DNA of 64,000 nt from Pseudomonas sp. 2FG. GTDB lineage: Bacteria > Pseudomonadota > Gammaproteobacteria > Pseudomonadales > Pseudomonadaceae. The stretch is from the NCBI RefSeq assembly GCF_005502935.1, contig NZ_SCMP01000002.1, forward strand, positions 124,001 to 188,000. Direction: 5' to 3'. Below, piece after piece: positions 52,732 through 63,112 of this stretch (position 1 is its first letter; each line of letters starts with the position of its first letter). Made by a program: the position numbers and the translations under genes. The notes under the pieces are model-generated. The model was not told the origin of the DNA, made no database searches, and saw only the letters and a program-made list of their open reading frames with translations.

Positions 52732-53757
52732 ATGAGGAAATCACTACTCGCCCTGCTACTCCTTGCCGCCAGTGGCTTGGCCCAGGCCGAAGTGCAGCTC
52801 AAGGATGGTCACCCGGACCGCTATACCGTGGTCAAGGGCGATACCCTCTGGGATATTTCCGGGAAATTCCTGCGTGAACCCTGGAAGTGGCCGGAAATCT
52901 GGCACGCTAATCCGCAAGTGGAAAACCCCCATCTGATCTACCCGGGCGACCAGCTCAGCCTGACTTATGTCGACGGCCAACCGCGCTTGATGCTCAATCG
53001 TGGCGAGTCGCGCGGCACCATCAAGCTGTCGCCGCAGGTGCGCAGCACGCCGATGGCGGAGGCGATTCCGACCATTCCGCTGGAGGCGATCAACAGCTTC
53101 CTGATCAGTAACCGCATCGTCGACACGCCGGAGCAGTTCCTGGGTGCGCCCTACATAGTCGCCGGCAACGCCGAGCGCGTGGTCAGTGGCGCCGGTGACC
53201 GCGTGTATGCGCGTGGCCGCTTCGATGAAGCGCATCCGGTCTACGGCATCTTTCGTCAGGGCAAGACCTACACCGATCCGTACACCAACGAGGTTCTCGG
53301 GATCAACGCCGACGATATCGGCGGGGGCGAAGTGGTTGCCGAAGAAGGCGATGTGGCGACCATGAACCTGACGCGCACCACCCAGGAAGTGCGTAATGGC
53401 GATCGGCTGTTCCCCACCGAAGAGCGCGCGGTGAACTCGACCTTCATGCCGAGTGCGCCGGCCAAGGAAGTGCAAGGCCTGATCATCGATGTGCCGCGCG
53501 GCGTCACCCAGATCGGTCAGTTCGACGTGGTGACCCTGAACAAGGGCAGGCGCGATGGGCTTAGCGAAGGTAACGTGCTGGCGGTGTACAAAACCGGGGA
53601 AACCGTGCGCGATCGCATCACCGGGGAGTCGGTGAAGATCCCCGATGAGCGTGCCGGCCTGCTGATGGTGTTCCGCACCTACGACAAGCTTTCCTACGGC
53701 TTGGTGCTCGGGGCCACCCGCTCGCTGGAGCTGATGGACAAGGTGCAAAACCCCTGA
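52732..53757 (+). CDS. LysM-domain protein, TsaP-like (type IV pilus secretin-associated)
   Basis: The 341-residue protein from ATG 52732 has a signal peptide (MRKSLLALLLLAASGLAQAE) and a LysM domain (DRYTVVKGDTLWDISGKFLR; then PEIWHANPQVENPHLIYPGD). A long C-terminal region follows, with GRRDGLSEGNVLAVYKTGE. The size and place match PA0020, which is annotated as TsaP-like, anchoring secretin PilQ to peptidoglycan. The link to pili is by homology recalled, not shown here. It is divergent from def and upstream of dprA. Confidence 0.88.
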   Translation: MRKSLLALLLLAASGLAQAEVQLKDGHPDRYTVVKGDTLWDISGKFLREPWKWPEIWHANPQVENPHLIYPGDQLSLTYVDGQPRLMLNRGESRGTIKLSPQVRSTPMAEAIPTIPLEAINSFLISNRIVDTPEQFLGAPYIVAGNAERVVSGAGDRVYARGRFDEAHPVYGIFRQGKTYTDPYTNEVLGINADDIGGGEVVAEEGDVATMNLTRTTQEVRNGDRLFPTEERAVNSTFMPSAPAKEVQGLIIDVPRGVTQIGQFDVVTLNKGRRDGLSEGNVLAVYKTGETVRDRITGESVKIPDERAGLLMVFRTYDKLSYGLVLGATRSLELMDKVQNP

Positions 53758-53764
53758 CACCCAA

Positions 53765-53788
53765 GACCCCCGCGCTGCGGGGGTTCTG
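53765..53788 (+). terminator. Terminator after the LysM gene
   Basis: CCCCC/GGGGG stem with GCGCTGC loop region and a following TTCTGCTTTCT. It is 8 nt after the stop codon. Confidence 0.65.
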
Positions 53789-53862
53789 CTTTCTAGCCCA
53801 GTAGTTTTCCCCGAGTAGTTGTCTGCCGCCCGCGGCGGCGGGCCCGATCAAGGATGATCAGC

Positions 53863-54957
53863 ATGTCACTCACCTCTCCCGCCGAGCTGGAGGCCCGCCT
53901 CCGCCTGCATTGCCTGCCCGAACTCGGGCCGCGGCGCTTGCGCAAATTACTCGCCGCCTTTGGCAGCGCCTCCTCGGCCCTCAGCGCGCCGGCCACGGCC
54001 TGGCGCGCCCTGGGTTTACCGGCCGCCTGTGCGCAGCCGCGGCGCAGTGCCGAGATCCGCGAGCGGGCCGCGGCCGCCTTGGCCTGGCTCGAGCAGCCCG
54101 GCCAGCATCTGCTGATGTGGGACGATCCGCATTACCCCGCGCTGTTGGCCGAACTGGCGGATGCCCCGCCGCTGCTGTTCGTGGCCGGCGAGTCGAGCAT
54201 TCTGCAGCAGCCGCAACTGGCGATGGTCGGCAGTCGCCGTGCCTCCAAGCCGGGGCTGGACACGGCGCAGGCCTTCGCGCGGAGTCTGGCCGGGGGCGGT
54301 TTCGTGATTACCAGCGGTCTGGCCCTGGGCATCGACGGTGCGGCCCATCAAGGCGCGCTGGAGGCCGGCGGAAAAACCGTCGCGGTACTCGGCACGGGGC
54401 TGCAGCGCCTCTATCCGCAACGGCATCTGCGCTTGGCGGCGGCGATTCGCGAGCAGGCTGGCGCGCTGGTGTCCGAGCTGCCGCTGGACTGCCCGCCGCA
54501 CGCGAGTAATTTCCCACGGCGCAATCGGATCATCAGCGGCCTGTCGCTGGGCGTGCTGGTGGTCGAGGCGAGTCCGTCCAGCGGCTCCTTGATCACGGCG
54601 CGCCTGGCGGCCGAGCAGGGCCGCGAGGTCTACGCGATTCCCGGTTCGATCCACCATCCTGGCGCCCGCGGCTGCCATCAACTGATCCGTGACGGTGCGA
54701 TTCTGGTGGAGAGCGTCGAGCATATTCTGGAGGCGCTGCGCGGCTGGCAAGCCTTGCCGCCCGCCGCCGGCCCGGAGACGGTGACGCCCGCCGCCGTCGC
54801 GCATCCGCTGCTGCAACTGCTGTATGCCGCGCCCCATAGCAGCGAGGCCCTGGCCGCTGCCTGCGGTTGGCCGTTGCCGCAGGTGCTGGCGGCGCTGACC
54901 GAGTTGGAGTTGGAGGGCCGGGTGGCTTGCGAGGGCGGGCGCTGGCTGGGCCGCTAG
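53863..54957 (+). CDS. dprA: DNA-processing protein DprA (Smf)
   Basis: The 364-residue protein starts at ATG 53863, chosen over 53854 because the AAGGA site overlaps the earlier ATG. The Rossmann-like core has MVGSRRASKPGLDTAQAFAR, SGLALGIDGAAHQGALEAGG and SELPLDCPPHASNFPRRNRI. The C-terminus is a winged-helix domain. DprA loads RecA on incoming single-stranded DNA in transformation. It is followed 90 nt later by tsaC. Confidence 0.96.
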   Translation: MSLTSPAELEARLRLHCLPELGPRRLRKLLAAFGSASSALSAPATAWRALGLPAACAQPRRSAEIRERAAAALAWLEQPGQHLLMWDDPHYPALLAELADAPPLLFVAGESSILQQPQLAMVGSRRASKPGLDTAQAFARSLAGGGFVITSGLALGIDGAAHQGALEAGGKTVAVLGTGLQRLYPQRHLRLAAAIREQAGALVSELPLDCPPHASNFPRRNRIISGLSLGVLVVEASPSSGSLITARLAAEQGREVYAIPGSIHHPGARGCHQLIRDGAILVESVEHILEALRGWQALPPAAGPETVTPAAVAHPLLQLLYAAPHSSEALAAACGWPLPQVLAALTELELEGRVACEGGRWLGR

Positions 54958-55047
54958 AGCTGGTAGCTCGCCATCCCTTCGCCAAACTTATGAGTCGAGA
55001 TGCCAGCTTGGGTACACTGCACGCCAGTTTTGCGCGCAGAGGTGGCG

Positions 55048-55605
55048 ATGGTGAGCAGTTGGCGGGTACAGCAGGTGGCGCGCGTGGTGCGCAACGGTGG
55101 GGTGATCGCCTATCCGACCGAGGCCGTCTGGGGCCTGGGCTGCGATCCGTGGAACGCCGAGGCGGTCGAGCGCCTGCTGGCGCTGAAGGATCGGCCGATC
55201 GACAAGGGCCTGATCCTGGTCGCCGACAGCATTCGCCAATTCGACTTTCTCCTCGAAGACTTTCCCGAGCTCTGGCTCGATCGCCTGGCCAGCACCTGGC
55301 CGGGGCCGAATACCTGGCTGGTGCCGCACCAGAACCGCCTCCCGGCGTGGATTACCGGTCAGCACGACAGCGTAGCCTTGCGCGTCAGTGGCCACCCGCT
55401 GGTGCGTGAGCTGTGCGCCTTGACCGGGCCGCTGGTGTCCACCTCGGCCAATCCCGCCGGCCGTCTGCCGGCGCGTACGCGGCTACGGATCCAGCAGTAC
55501 TTTCCGCGGCAGCTCGACGCGGTGCTCGCTGGCGCCCTGGGCGGGCGCAAGAATCCCAGCGTGATTCGTGACCTGGTCAGCGGTCAGGTGGTTCGTCCGG
55601 CCTAA
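55048..55605 (+). CDS. tsaC: Threonylcarbamoyl-AMP synthase (YrdC/Sua5 family)
   Basis: The 185-residue protein from ATG 55048 ([20 protein letters not shown]) has [32 protein letters not shown] and [17 protein letters not shown], the YrdC signature. It makes the TC-AMP intermediate for t6A37 of tRNA. A longer frame to 55000 has no matching residues. It lacks the Sua5 C-terminal domain, so it is the short TsaC type. Confidence 0.95.
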   Translation: MVSSWRVQQVARVVRNGGVIAYPTEAVWGLGCDPWNAEAVERLLALKDRPIDKGLILVADSIRQFDFLLEDFPELWLDRLASTWPGPNTWLVPHQNRLPAWITGQHDSVALRVSGHPLVRELCALTGPLVSTSANPAGRLPARTRLRIQQYFPRQLDAVLAGALGGRKNPSVIRDLVSGQVVRPA

Positions 55606-55611
55606 CCCAGC

Positions 55612-56589
55612 CTACGGCAGCAAGATGGTCGAACCGCTGGTCTGTCGTCCGGTCAGTGCGCGATGGGCCTCGGCGGCTTCGCTCAAGGCGAAGCGTTGGC
55701 CGATCTGCAGCTGAATCTTGCCGCTGGCGATCATCGCGAACAGCTCGTCGGCCATCGCCTGCAAGCGTGCCGGGCTGTCGGCGTAGCCGGCCAGGGTCGG
55801 GCGGGTGACGAACAGCGAGCCTTTCTGCGCGAGGATGCCGAGGTTGACCCCGCTGACCGGCCCGGAGGAATTGCCGAAGCTGACCAGCAGGCCACGCGGC
55901 GCGACGCAGTCCAGCGAGGTTTCCCAGGTGTCCTTGCCGACCGAGTCGTAGACCACCGGGCACTTCTGCCCGTCGGTCAATTCCAGTACGCGCGCGACCA
56001 CGTTCTCGCGGCTGTAGTCGATAGTCGCCCAGGCACCGAGGGTCTTGGCCCGCTCGGCTTTGGCGGGCGAGCCGACGGTGCCGATCAGCTTCACGCCCAG
56101 GGCCTTGGCCCACTGGCAGGCCAGGCTGCCGACCCCGCCGGCCGCGGCATGGAACAAAATGGTTTCGCCGCCTTGGAGCGGATAGGTCTGGCGCAGCAGG
56201 TACTGCACGGTCAGGCCCTTGAGCATCACGCTGGCGGCCTGCTCGAAGCTGATGCTATCCGGCAGCTTGACCAACTTCTCCGCCGGCAGCACATGCAGTT
56301 CGCTGTAGGCACCCAAGGGGCCGGTGGCGTAGGCGACGCGGTCACCGACCTGCACATGGGTCACGGCGCTGCCCACCGCCTCCACCACCCCGGCACCTTC
56401 GGTACCCAGGCCGGAAGGCAAGGCCGGCGGCGCGTAGAGGCCGTTGCGGTAATAGGTGTCGATAAAGTTCAGGCCGATCGCCTGGTTCTGTACCCGGACT
56501 TCCAGGGGGCCCGGCTCGGCGGGGCTGTAGTCGACGTAGTCGAGCACTTCGGGACCACCGTGGGTGGCGAATTGGATGCGTTTGGCCAT
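55612..56589 (-). CDS. qor: NADPH:quinone oxidoreductase, MDR/zeta-crystallin type
   Basis: The 325-residue protein from ATG 56589 (MAKRIQFATHGGPEVLDYVD) has the MDR GroES-like half and the nucleotide site AAAGGVGSLACQWAKALGVK. It has no catalytic-zinc cysteines, as in quinone reductases. Ends with TGRQTSGSTILLP. The place matches PA0023 qor as I recall. It is divergent from hemF. Confidence 0.93.
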   Translation of the reverse strand: MAKRIQFATHGGPEVLDYVDYSPAEPGPLEVRVQNQAIGLNFIDTYYRNGLYAPPALPSGLGTEGAGVVEAVGSAVTHVQVGDRVAYATGPLGAYSELHVLPAEKLVKLPDSISFEQAASVMLKGLTVQYLLRQTYPLQGGETILFHAAAGGVGSLACQWAKALGVKLIGTVGSPAKAERAKTLGAWATIDYSRENVVARVLELTDGQKCPVVYDSVGKDTWETSLDCVAPRGLLVSFGNSSGPVSGVNLGILAQKGSLFVTRPTLAGYADSPARLQAMADELFAMIASGKIQLQIGQRFALSEAAEAHRALTGRQTSGSTILLP

Positions 56590-58001
<1,412 letters not shown>

Positions 58002-58003
58002 GA

Positions 58004-58822
58004 ATGGATAGATATGGCGTATTCGGCAACCCGATCGGCCACAGCAAGTCGCCGCTGATTCAGCGTTTGTTCGCCGCGCAGACCGGCCAGCAACTGACTT
58101 ACGAGGCCCTGCTGGCGCCGCTGGACGATTTCACTGGCTTTGCCCGGGCGTTCTTCCAGACCGGCGAGGGGGCCAATGTCACCGTGCCGTTCAAGGAGCA
58201 GGCCTATCGGCTCGCCGATAGCCTGAGCGCCCGGGCCCAGCGGGCCGGCGCGGTGAATACCTTGAAGAAGCTGGCCGATGGCAGCCTGCTCGGCGATAAC
58301 ACCGACGGTGCCGGGCTGGTGCGTGATCTGACGGTGAATGCCGGCTTTGCCCTGGCGGGTAAACGCATTCTCCTGCTCGGCGCCGGCGGCGCGGTGCGTG
58401 GGGTCTTGGCGCCGTTCCTGGCCGAGCGGCCGGCGGCGCTGGTGATCGCCAACCGCACGGTGGAAAAAGCCGAAGCCTTGGCCCAGCAGTTCGCCGACCT
58501 CGGGCCGCTGTGCGCCAGCGGCTTCGACTGGCTGGAAGAACCGCTCGACCTGATAGTCAACGGCACCTCGGCCAGCCTGGCCGGCGAGTTACCGCCGATC
58601 TCGGCGAGCCTGATTCGGCCTGGCCATACCCTCTGTTACGACATGATGTACGGCAAGGAGCCGACCGCGTTCTGCCGTTGGGCCGCCGAGCACGGCGCGC
58701 CTCGCGCGCTGGATGGCCTCGGCATGCTGGTCGAACAGGCCGCGGAGGCCTTCTTCCTCTGGCGCGGCGTTCGGCCTGCCACGGCGCCGGTCTTGGCCGA
58801 GCTGCGCCGCCTGCTGGCGTAA
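58004..58822 (+). CDS. aroE: Shikimate dehydrogenase
   Basis: The 272-residue protein has [16 protein letters not shown] (~6-21), the catalytic Lys in [26 protein letters not shown], and the NADP Rossmann motif [18 protein letters not shown]. It reduces 3-dehydroshikimate. ATG 58004 lies just beyond the inverted-repeat element, so its upstream leader, including any ribosome site, is in element sequence. Confidence 0.97.
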   Translation: MDRYGVFGNPIGHSKSPLIQRLFAAQTGQQLTYEALLAPLDDFTGFARAFFQTGEGANVTVPFKEQAYRLADSLSARAQRAGAVNTLKKLADGSLLGDNTDGAGLVRDLTVNAGFALAGKRILLLGAGGAVRGVLAPFLAERPAALVIANRTVEKAEALAQQFADLGPLCASGFDWLEEPLDLIVNGTSASLAGELPPISASLIRPGHTLCYDMMYGKEPTAFCRWAAEHGAPRALDGLGMLVEQAAEAFFLWRGVRPATAPVLAELRRLLA

Positions 58823-59150
58823 CCCACCAACGGTGCCGCCAGGCATCGCCATGACCGGCCCGCTGGGCCGGGTGCTGGGTTGCACCCTACCGCAGCTAAC
58901 CCAGCCTAGGCCTCGAAGCGGATCGGGCAATGCTCTGCCCCTTCCAGCTTGCGCAGCTCTTCGATCGGCCCTGGCCCGCTGTTTGATCACCCCCCATTTG
59001 GCTGGGGTCGGTGTGGGGCCTCCCCGTCTTTGGTTGGGCGCGCCGGGCGCGGCCAGGGTGTTTAGTACGCAGTAGCCGCCGTTGCCACACGCTTGCCATC
59101 TGCGCGGCTTATAGATGCTCAACTCCAATAACAACTCGAGCGCACTCGCC
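58823..59150. other. Intergenic region between aroE and plcB with decayed repeats
   Basis: No functional gene. At 58829-58910 are pieces of the pseudomonad palindromic repeat class (GGCCCGCTGGGCC hairpin, TTGCACCCTACC, AACCCAGCCTAGG). On the minus strand at 58906-58970 a short in-frame tail reads PIEELRKLEGAEHCPIRFEA and then stop, which could be the 3' end of a vanished gene. The plcB promoter must be near 59050-59100 but is not clear. Confidence 0.45.
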
Positions 59151-60140
59151 ATGAAACCCATCACCGCTCTCGCCGCCGGCCTCTGCCTGGCCGCCGTCGC
59201 CGGCCAAGCCGGCGCCTGGTCGCAACCCACCCACAAGAACATCGTCAAAGACGCCCTGACCTATATGAACTCGGCCAGCGCCACGGCGGACATGCGCCGG
59301 GCCTACCAGTTCTATGTCGGCGCCGCCGGCAGTCCGGCCCAGGCCGGCGAGATCCTCGGCCAGGCGGCCTACGACGTCGACGACTTCAAGGACACCCGCC
59401 TCGGCGGCTGGTGGATCGGCTACGAGTACGCGCCGGTCGCCGGCGCTGCGTCCTCCCTGGTCAACTACACCTCCTACTGGCACTTCATCAACATGGGCCG
59501 CCAGGGCGATGCCCACGGCAACGACCACGGCGGCTACGACTACCGCTACCGCAAGGTCGACGGCAGCTGGGGCGGCGACGTCGACTGGTACGCCATGGTC
59601 TATCTGTACAACCGCGAGCTGAAAAAGGACGACTTCAACAGCACCGAGACGCACTACCGCCAGGGCAGCGCCTCGGACTGGCAGCAGCACTACGGCGATT
59701 TCCAGACCGCGGCCTTCCAGCCGATCGACAACCTGGCCAAGTACTGGTTCGACCAGTTCAAGACGGCGCCTTCGCTGCAGACCATCGGTTATTCCCTGCA
59801 CGCCACCGGCGACGTGGCGCAGCCGCACCACGCCTGGATCACCTCGGGCAACGGTCACTCCGGCTGGGAAGGCTGGGTCGACGACCACTACTTCAGCGAG
59901 AGCCTCAACGACCCGACGGCGGTGGCCAACCTGGTCGGCCGCTACGATGCGCAGCAGCCGCTGCGCGACCTGCTGACCCAGACCGCCCAGGTCGCTTACC
60001 AGCATCCGGAGCCGCTGTACGACACCAGCTACCCGACGCGCCTGCGGGTGGCCAAGGAGATGATTCCGGAATCCATCGCGCTGACCGTCAGCGTGCTGAC
60101 CAAGGGCGCCAACAGCTTCTATGGTCAAGGTGGACTGTAA
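59151..60140 (+). CDS. plcB: Zinc-dependent phospholipase C (PlcB-like)
   Basis: The 329-residue protein from ATG 59151 has a Sec signal peptide (MKPITALAAGLCLAAVAGQA) that leaves Trp as the mature first residue, the known Zn ligand of the S1/P1-like phospholipase C fold. Further ligands are likely in WSQPTHKNIV (His), SYWHFINMG, and HATGDVAQPHHAW. It would hydrolyse phospholipids, and P. aeruginosa PlcB (PA0026) is needed for twitching chemotaxis toward phosphatidylethanolamine, from memory. ATG 59115 would add 12 unmatched residues. It overlaps the next gene by 20 nt. Confidence 0.9.
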   Translation: MKPITALAAGLCLAAVAGQAGAWSQPTHKNIVKDALTYMNSASATADMRRAYQFYVGAAGSPAQAGEILGQAAYDVDDFKDTRLGGWWIGYEYAPVAGAASSLVNYTSYWHFINMGRQGDAHGNDHGGYDYRYRKVDGSWGGDVDWYAMVYLYNRELKKDDFNSTETHYRQGSASDWQQHYGDFQTAAFQPIDNLAKYWFDQFKTAPSLQTIGYSLHATGDVAQPHHAWITSGNGHSGWEGWVDDHYFSESLNDPTAVANLVGRYDAQQPLRDLLTQTAQVAYQHPEPLYDTSYPTRLRVAKEMIPESIALTVSVLTKGANSFYGQGGL

Positions 60141-61401
60141 GGCACGCGGCCCGGCCGCCGGGCTGGGCCGCGCCCTAGTGCTCGCTCTCGGCCTGGGCCT
60201 GGGCTTCGCCGCCCAGGCCGCCGGCGATCTGCGCATCGACGGCGAACGCCTGCCGGGCAAGAGCATCGAGCTGCTGCAGCAGGCGCTGCTGCGGGTGAAG
60301 TTCAACACCGACCCGCGCCAGTTGCGTGAGGGCCTGGTGGAAAACCGCCTGCTGGCGCGGGCGGTGGAGGCCGAGCTGAACCAGGCCAACCGCCGCGACC
60401 TCGACGCCCTGGTGGAGGAGGAAGCCGCCAGCCTGATCGAGCGGGTTCATGGCCAGCGTCTGCAGCGCGATATCGGCCCCTTCCTGCGCAACCCGCAGCC
60501 GCTCAGCGCCGAGCTGCTGCGCCAGACCCTGGCGCCCGCGGCCCAGGGGGTGGTGGTCAATAGCCTGTGGCTGAGCGAGGCGCAGCGTCAGGCCGCGGCC
60601 GGCATCGCCCTGCTCGACTGGCAGTTCCCCGGCCAGCCGGCGCGGCGGCTCAGCCTGTTGGAGCTGTATGAGGGCGTGTCGGTGCAGGGCCAGGTGGAGT
60701 TGCAGCAGGGCAACCTGGAGTACCTGGCGCGCGAGGTGCAGCAGCGGGTGCGGCGCGATTACCTCTGGTACCAGCTCGGCCAACAGGGCTTCGGCGCCGA
60801 GGAGCAGGCCGGCGTGCGGCGGCTGGTGCGCGACAAGCTGGTGCGGCACAAGTATTTGCACCAGATCGGCCTGTACAGCGACTTCCACCACGAGACGGAA
60901 AGCCTGAAGCAGTTGGCGCGCCAGGTCAGCGACGCGGAGGCGCAGGCCTACTACCAGGCCAACCTGGCGCAGTACCAGAACGTCGCCCGGGTCCAGGCCG
61001 CGCATATCCGCCTGGCCGATCAGGCCACGGCCGATAAGGTCTATGCCGAGCTGCAGAACGGCTTGGCCTTCGACGAGGCGGTGCGGCGTTATTCCATTGC
61101 CGCGGACAAGACCCGCACACCGCCGGGCGACCTCGGCCTGATCCGCCATGACGACTCGCAACTGGATTTCCTGCACAAGGCCGCCTTGATCCAGAAGGCC
61201 GCTAGCCAATCGCAGCCGATGCTGATCGACGGCGCCTTCGAGATCATCCGGGTGCGTGCCCGCGAGGACCGCCAATTGCCGCTGAGCGATCCCAGCGTGC
61301 GCTACGAGATCAACCAGGCGGTGGCCAAGCAGAAGCTCGCGGTGCAGTTCGACGCACGGCTTAAAACGCTGCGCGCCGCAGCCCAGGTGGCGGGGGCATG
61401 A
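60121..61401 (+). CDS. Parvulin-type peptidyl-prolyl isomerase (SurA-like), exported
   Basis: The 426-residue protein has a signal-like hydrophobic segment (ALVLALGLGLGFAAQAAG, ~18-35), an N-terminal helical chaperone-like region, and a C-terminal parvulin domain: YYQANLAQYQNVARVQAAHI, then AFDEAVRRYS and GDLGLIRHDD. The overlap of its start with plcB by 20 nt, and with the next gene by 4 nt, suggests a dedicated operon. A reasonable inference is a foldase for PlcB in the periplasm. The same pair occurs in P. aeruginosa (PA0027) as I recall. Confidence 0.82.
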   Translation: MVKVDCKARGPAAGLGRALVLALGLGLGFAAQAAGDLRIDGERLPGKSIELLQQALLRVKFNTDPRQLREGLVENRLLARAVEAELNQANRRDLDALVEEEAASLIERVHGQRLQRDIGPFLRNPQPLSAELLRQTLAPAAQGVVVNSLWLSEAQRQAAAGIALLDWQFPGQPARRLSLLELYEGVSVQGQVELQQGNLEYLAREVQQRVRRDYLWYQLGQQGFGAEEQAGVRRLVRDKLVRHKYLHQIGLYSDFHHETESLKQLARQVSDAEAQAYYQANLAQYQNVARVQAAHIRLADQATADKVYAELQNGLAFDEAVRRYSIAADKTRTPPGDLGLIRHDDSQLDFLHKAALIQKAASQSQPMLIDGAFEIIRVRAREDRQLPLSDPSVRYEINQAVAKQKLAVQFDARLKTLRAAAQVAGA

Positions 61402-61985
61402 AGGCCTGGCTGGGGCTGGCCCTGCTGGCCGTGGCGACGGTGCTGGGGGTGGTCTGGCTGAGTCGGCCGGCCGCGGCGCCGGTCGCGGCTGTGCCGCTGC
61501 CGCCGCGGGCCGCCGAGCCAACGCGGTCGCTGGCCGCGCCGCAACCCTCACCGAGCGCGGACGTGGCGGACTTTAGCGTGACCGCGGTGCCGCTCAGCCT
61601 CCCGGCCGAACCGGCGCAGGTCGAGCCCGCCCGCCTCAGCGCCGAAGAAGCCGTGACCCTGATGCAACTGATGGCCGAACAGGGCGACCCCCGCAGCCCG
61701 GCGCTCCAGCCCAGCCAGCCGCGGGCCAAGGCGCCCGCCGCCGCCCTGGCCGACCCGGCGCGCTATGCCCAATTCGAAGACCGCCAGAGCCGCGAGCAGA
61801 TCCAGGCCTACGCCGCCGGCGTGCAGAAGATTCCGGAAATCCGCGAACGCATCGAACAGGCCGCGCAAAGCGGCGAACGCAACGCCGAGGAACTCGACGA
61901 GGCGCGCGCGGCCCTGGAGCAGTTGGAGATGCTGCAGAGCCAATTGCAGCACCAAGCGCCGCAGCTGTTGCCGAGTGCGCCCTAG
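61398..61985 (+). CDS. Small membrane-anchored protein of unknown function (PA0028-like)
   Basis: The 195-residue protein has an N-terminal membrane segment (WLGLALLAVATVLGVVWL), a Pro/Ala-rich linker (~25-110), and a C-terminal helical, charged region with coiled-coil character (REQIQAYAAGVQKIPEIRER, ELDEARAALEQLEMLQSQ). No known domain is recognised. Its start overlaps the isomerase stop by 4 nt, so it belongs to the plcB operon. Resemblance to lipase foldases (Lif) is only general. Confidence 0.65.
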   Translation: MKAWLGLALLAVATVLGVVWLSRPAAAPVAAVPLPPRAAEPTRSLAAPQPSPSADVADFSVTAVPLSLPAEPAQVEPARLSAEEAVTLMQLMAEQGDPRSPALQPSQPRAKAPAAALADPARYAQFEDRQSREQIQAYAAGVQKIPEIRERIEQAAQSGERNAEELDEARAALEQLEMLQSQLQHQAPQLLPSAP

Positions 61986-62004
61986 TAGCATGTTTGGTTA
62001 GTTC

Positions 62005-62358
62005 AATTACTTAAGGAGACTCTGAAAAAGACTTCCCGATTCTGGTGAAATACGCCCGTCCAGTTATCCGAGTTGCCCGATGAAGCAGATCTCCTTCGCC
62101 GGTGCCGAGTACGCCGGCAAGCGCAAGCAAACCCGTCGTGAGCGCTTCCTGATCGAGATGGATCAGGTGGTGCCGTGGAAAGGCTTGATAGCGTTGATCG
62201 AGCCCCATTATCCGAAGGGTGAGGGCGGTCGTCCGGCGTATCCGTTGATGGCGTTGCTGCGGGTTCATCTGCTGCAAAACTGGTTCGGCTACAGCGATCC
62301 GGCGATGGAAGAGTCGCTGTACGAGACCACGATTCTGCGCCAGTTTGCCGGGCTGAGC
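62005..62358 (+). mobile_element. IS5-family insertion-sequence fragment (left end plus truncated transposase)
   Basis: GGAGACTCTGAAAAAGAC near 62016-62033 looks like an IS5-type terminal end. The reading frame from ATG 62080 gives an N-terminal IS5 transposase piece: KRKQTRRERFLIEMDQVVPW, GEGGRPAYPLMALLRVHLLQ and NWFGYSDPAMEESLYETTIL. Homology stops after QFAGLS at 62358, where the sequence turns abruptly into the decarboxylase remnant. About two thirds of the transposase and the right end are missing, so the element is dead. Confidence 0.85.
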
Positions 62359-62409
62359 CATTGGCCTCCATATCGCCTTCCAGGGGCTGCCCCGGGGTCA
62401 GCACGGTGA
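62080..62409 (+). pseudogene. Truncated IS5-type transposase
   Basis: The 109-codon frame holds about 93 residues of real IS5 transposase (domain DUF772 N-terminus) followed by 16 residues of unrelated sequence from the junction. The catalytic DDE residues, which lie further downstream in intact copies, are absent. Confidence 0.85.
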
Positions 62410-62505
62410 CCTTGATCGGGTCGAGCATGCAGTAGTCGCCGAGATCACCAAAGCCGTGTCACTTGGCGCCGGGCTTGAGCACCCAGGCATTGCCTCGGTG
62501 CTAAA
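62359..62505 (-). pseudogene. Decayed fragment of an Orn/Lys/Arg decarboxylase (AdiA/SpeA-type fold I)
   Basis: Reading the minus strand, the motif MLDPIKVTVLTPGQPLEGDM is followed by EANG and the IS junction. Upstream of it are NAWVLKPGAK, then a stop where Trp is expected, then HGFGDLGDYC. The family sequence there reads like K-W-H-G-F, so TGG has become TGA (62459-62461). A one-base loss near 62492 (GAGGC-AATGCC) breaks the frame too. About 45 residues of the C-terminal half of a pyridoxal-phosphate decarboxylase survive, cut by the IS fragment. Confidence 0.75.
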
Positions 62506-62720
62506 ATGACAAACACGGCATGGTGCAGTTACCAGCCTTGCAAGCTATCAAGCGCCCGCTAGTTTCACTCAAGAGCATCTGGATACTTGCTGGAACTGTT
62601 CGCAAATTCTGACCAGGTCATGATCCACGGGAAGGTCGCTCCGTGTAACCCACTTGGATTAGTGCTTGATTAAGCGAGCATGAGCAGGTCTCACAGAATC
62701 AGACTGAACAGGAGCATCCA

Positions 62721-63089
62721 ATGTTCACACCTGGTCATCTCAATCGCGCCAGTATCCCCGGAACTCCAGGCGTACCGGAATTCAACATCGACGTTTTCTA
62801 TGAGGTTCATCGTGACCCCAAGGAAGGCATTCTGATGCACTTCAAGATGATCGGACATGTGTCGGGCCGAGAGTTCGTTGAAGAATTCGATATGCACCGC
62901 GATACCGCCTTCAACTTCGCCAGCCTGCTGGCCAAAGCCGCGATCAAGCATGGCCTGCCCGCTAACGCTAGCCCCATCATGCGCAGCCACTCCGAATATG
63001 ACGCAATGTTCGAGGATATTCGCAACAAGCTTGATACCAAACCTGGCGATCCGGTGAACCTGGACAACCTCGAGAAGGACGGTTTTTGA
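62721..63089 (+). CDS. DUF5064-family protein
   Basis: The 122-residue protein begins MFTPGHLNRASIPGTPGVPE and has FNIDVFYEVHRDPKEGILMH and FDMHRDTAFNFASLLAKAAI, the pattern I remember for DUF5064 of pseudomonads. AGGAG lies 6-10 nt before ATG 62721. The function is unknown and there is no signal or membrane segment. It is alone between the IS fragment and the RTX gene, which suggests it was carried with, or survived, the rearrangement. Confidence 0.75.
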   Translation: MFTPGHLNRASIPGTPGVPEFNIDVFYEVHRDPKEGILMHFKMIGHVSGREFVEEFDMHRDTAFNFASLLAKAAIKHGLPANASPIMRSHSEYDAMFEDIRNKLDTKPGDPVNLDNLEKDGF

Positions 63090-63112
63090 GTGTTGAGGTC
63101 GCCCCGCTGCGT

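Noticed and set aside
58906-58980. Minus-strand tail PIEELRKLEGAEHCPIRFEA as a gene end
   Set aside because: Only about 24 residues between stops, with no identifiable parent gene; mentioned only as possible debris.
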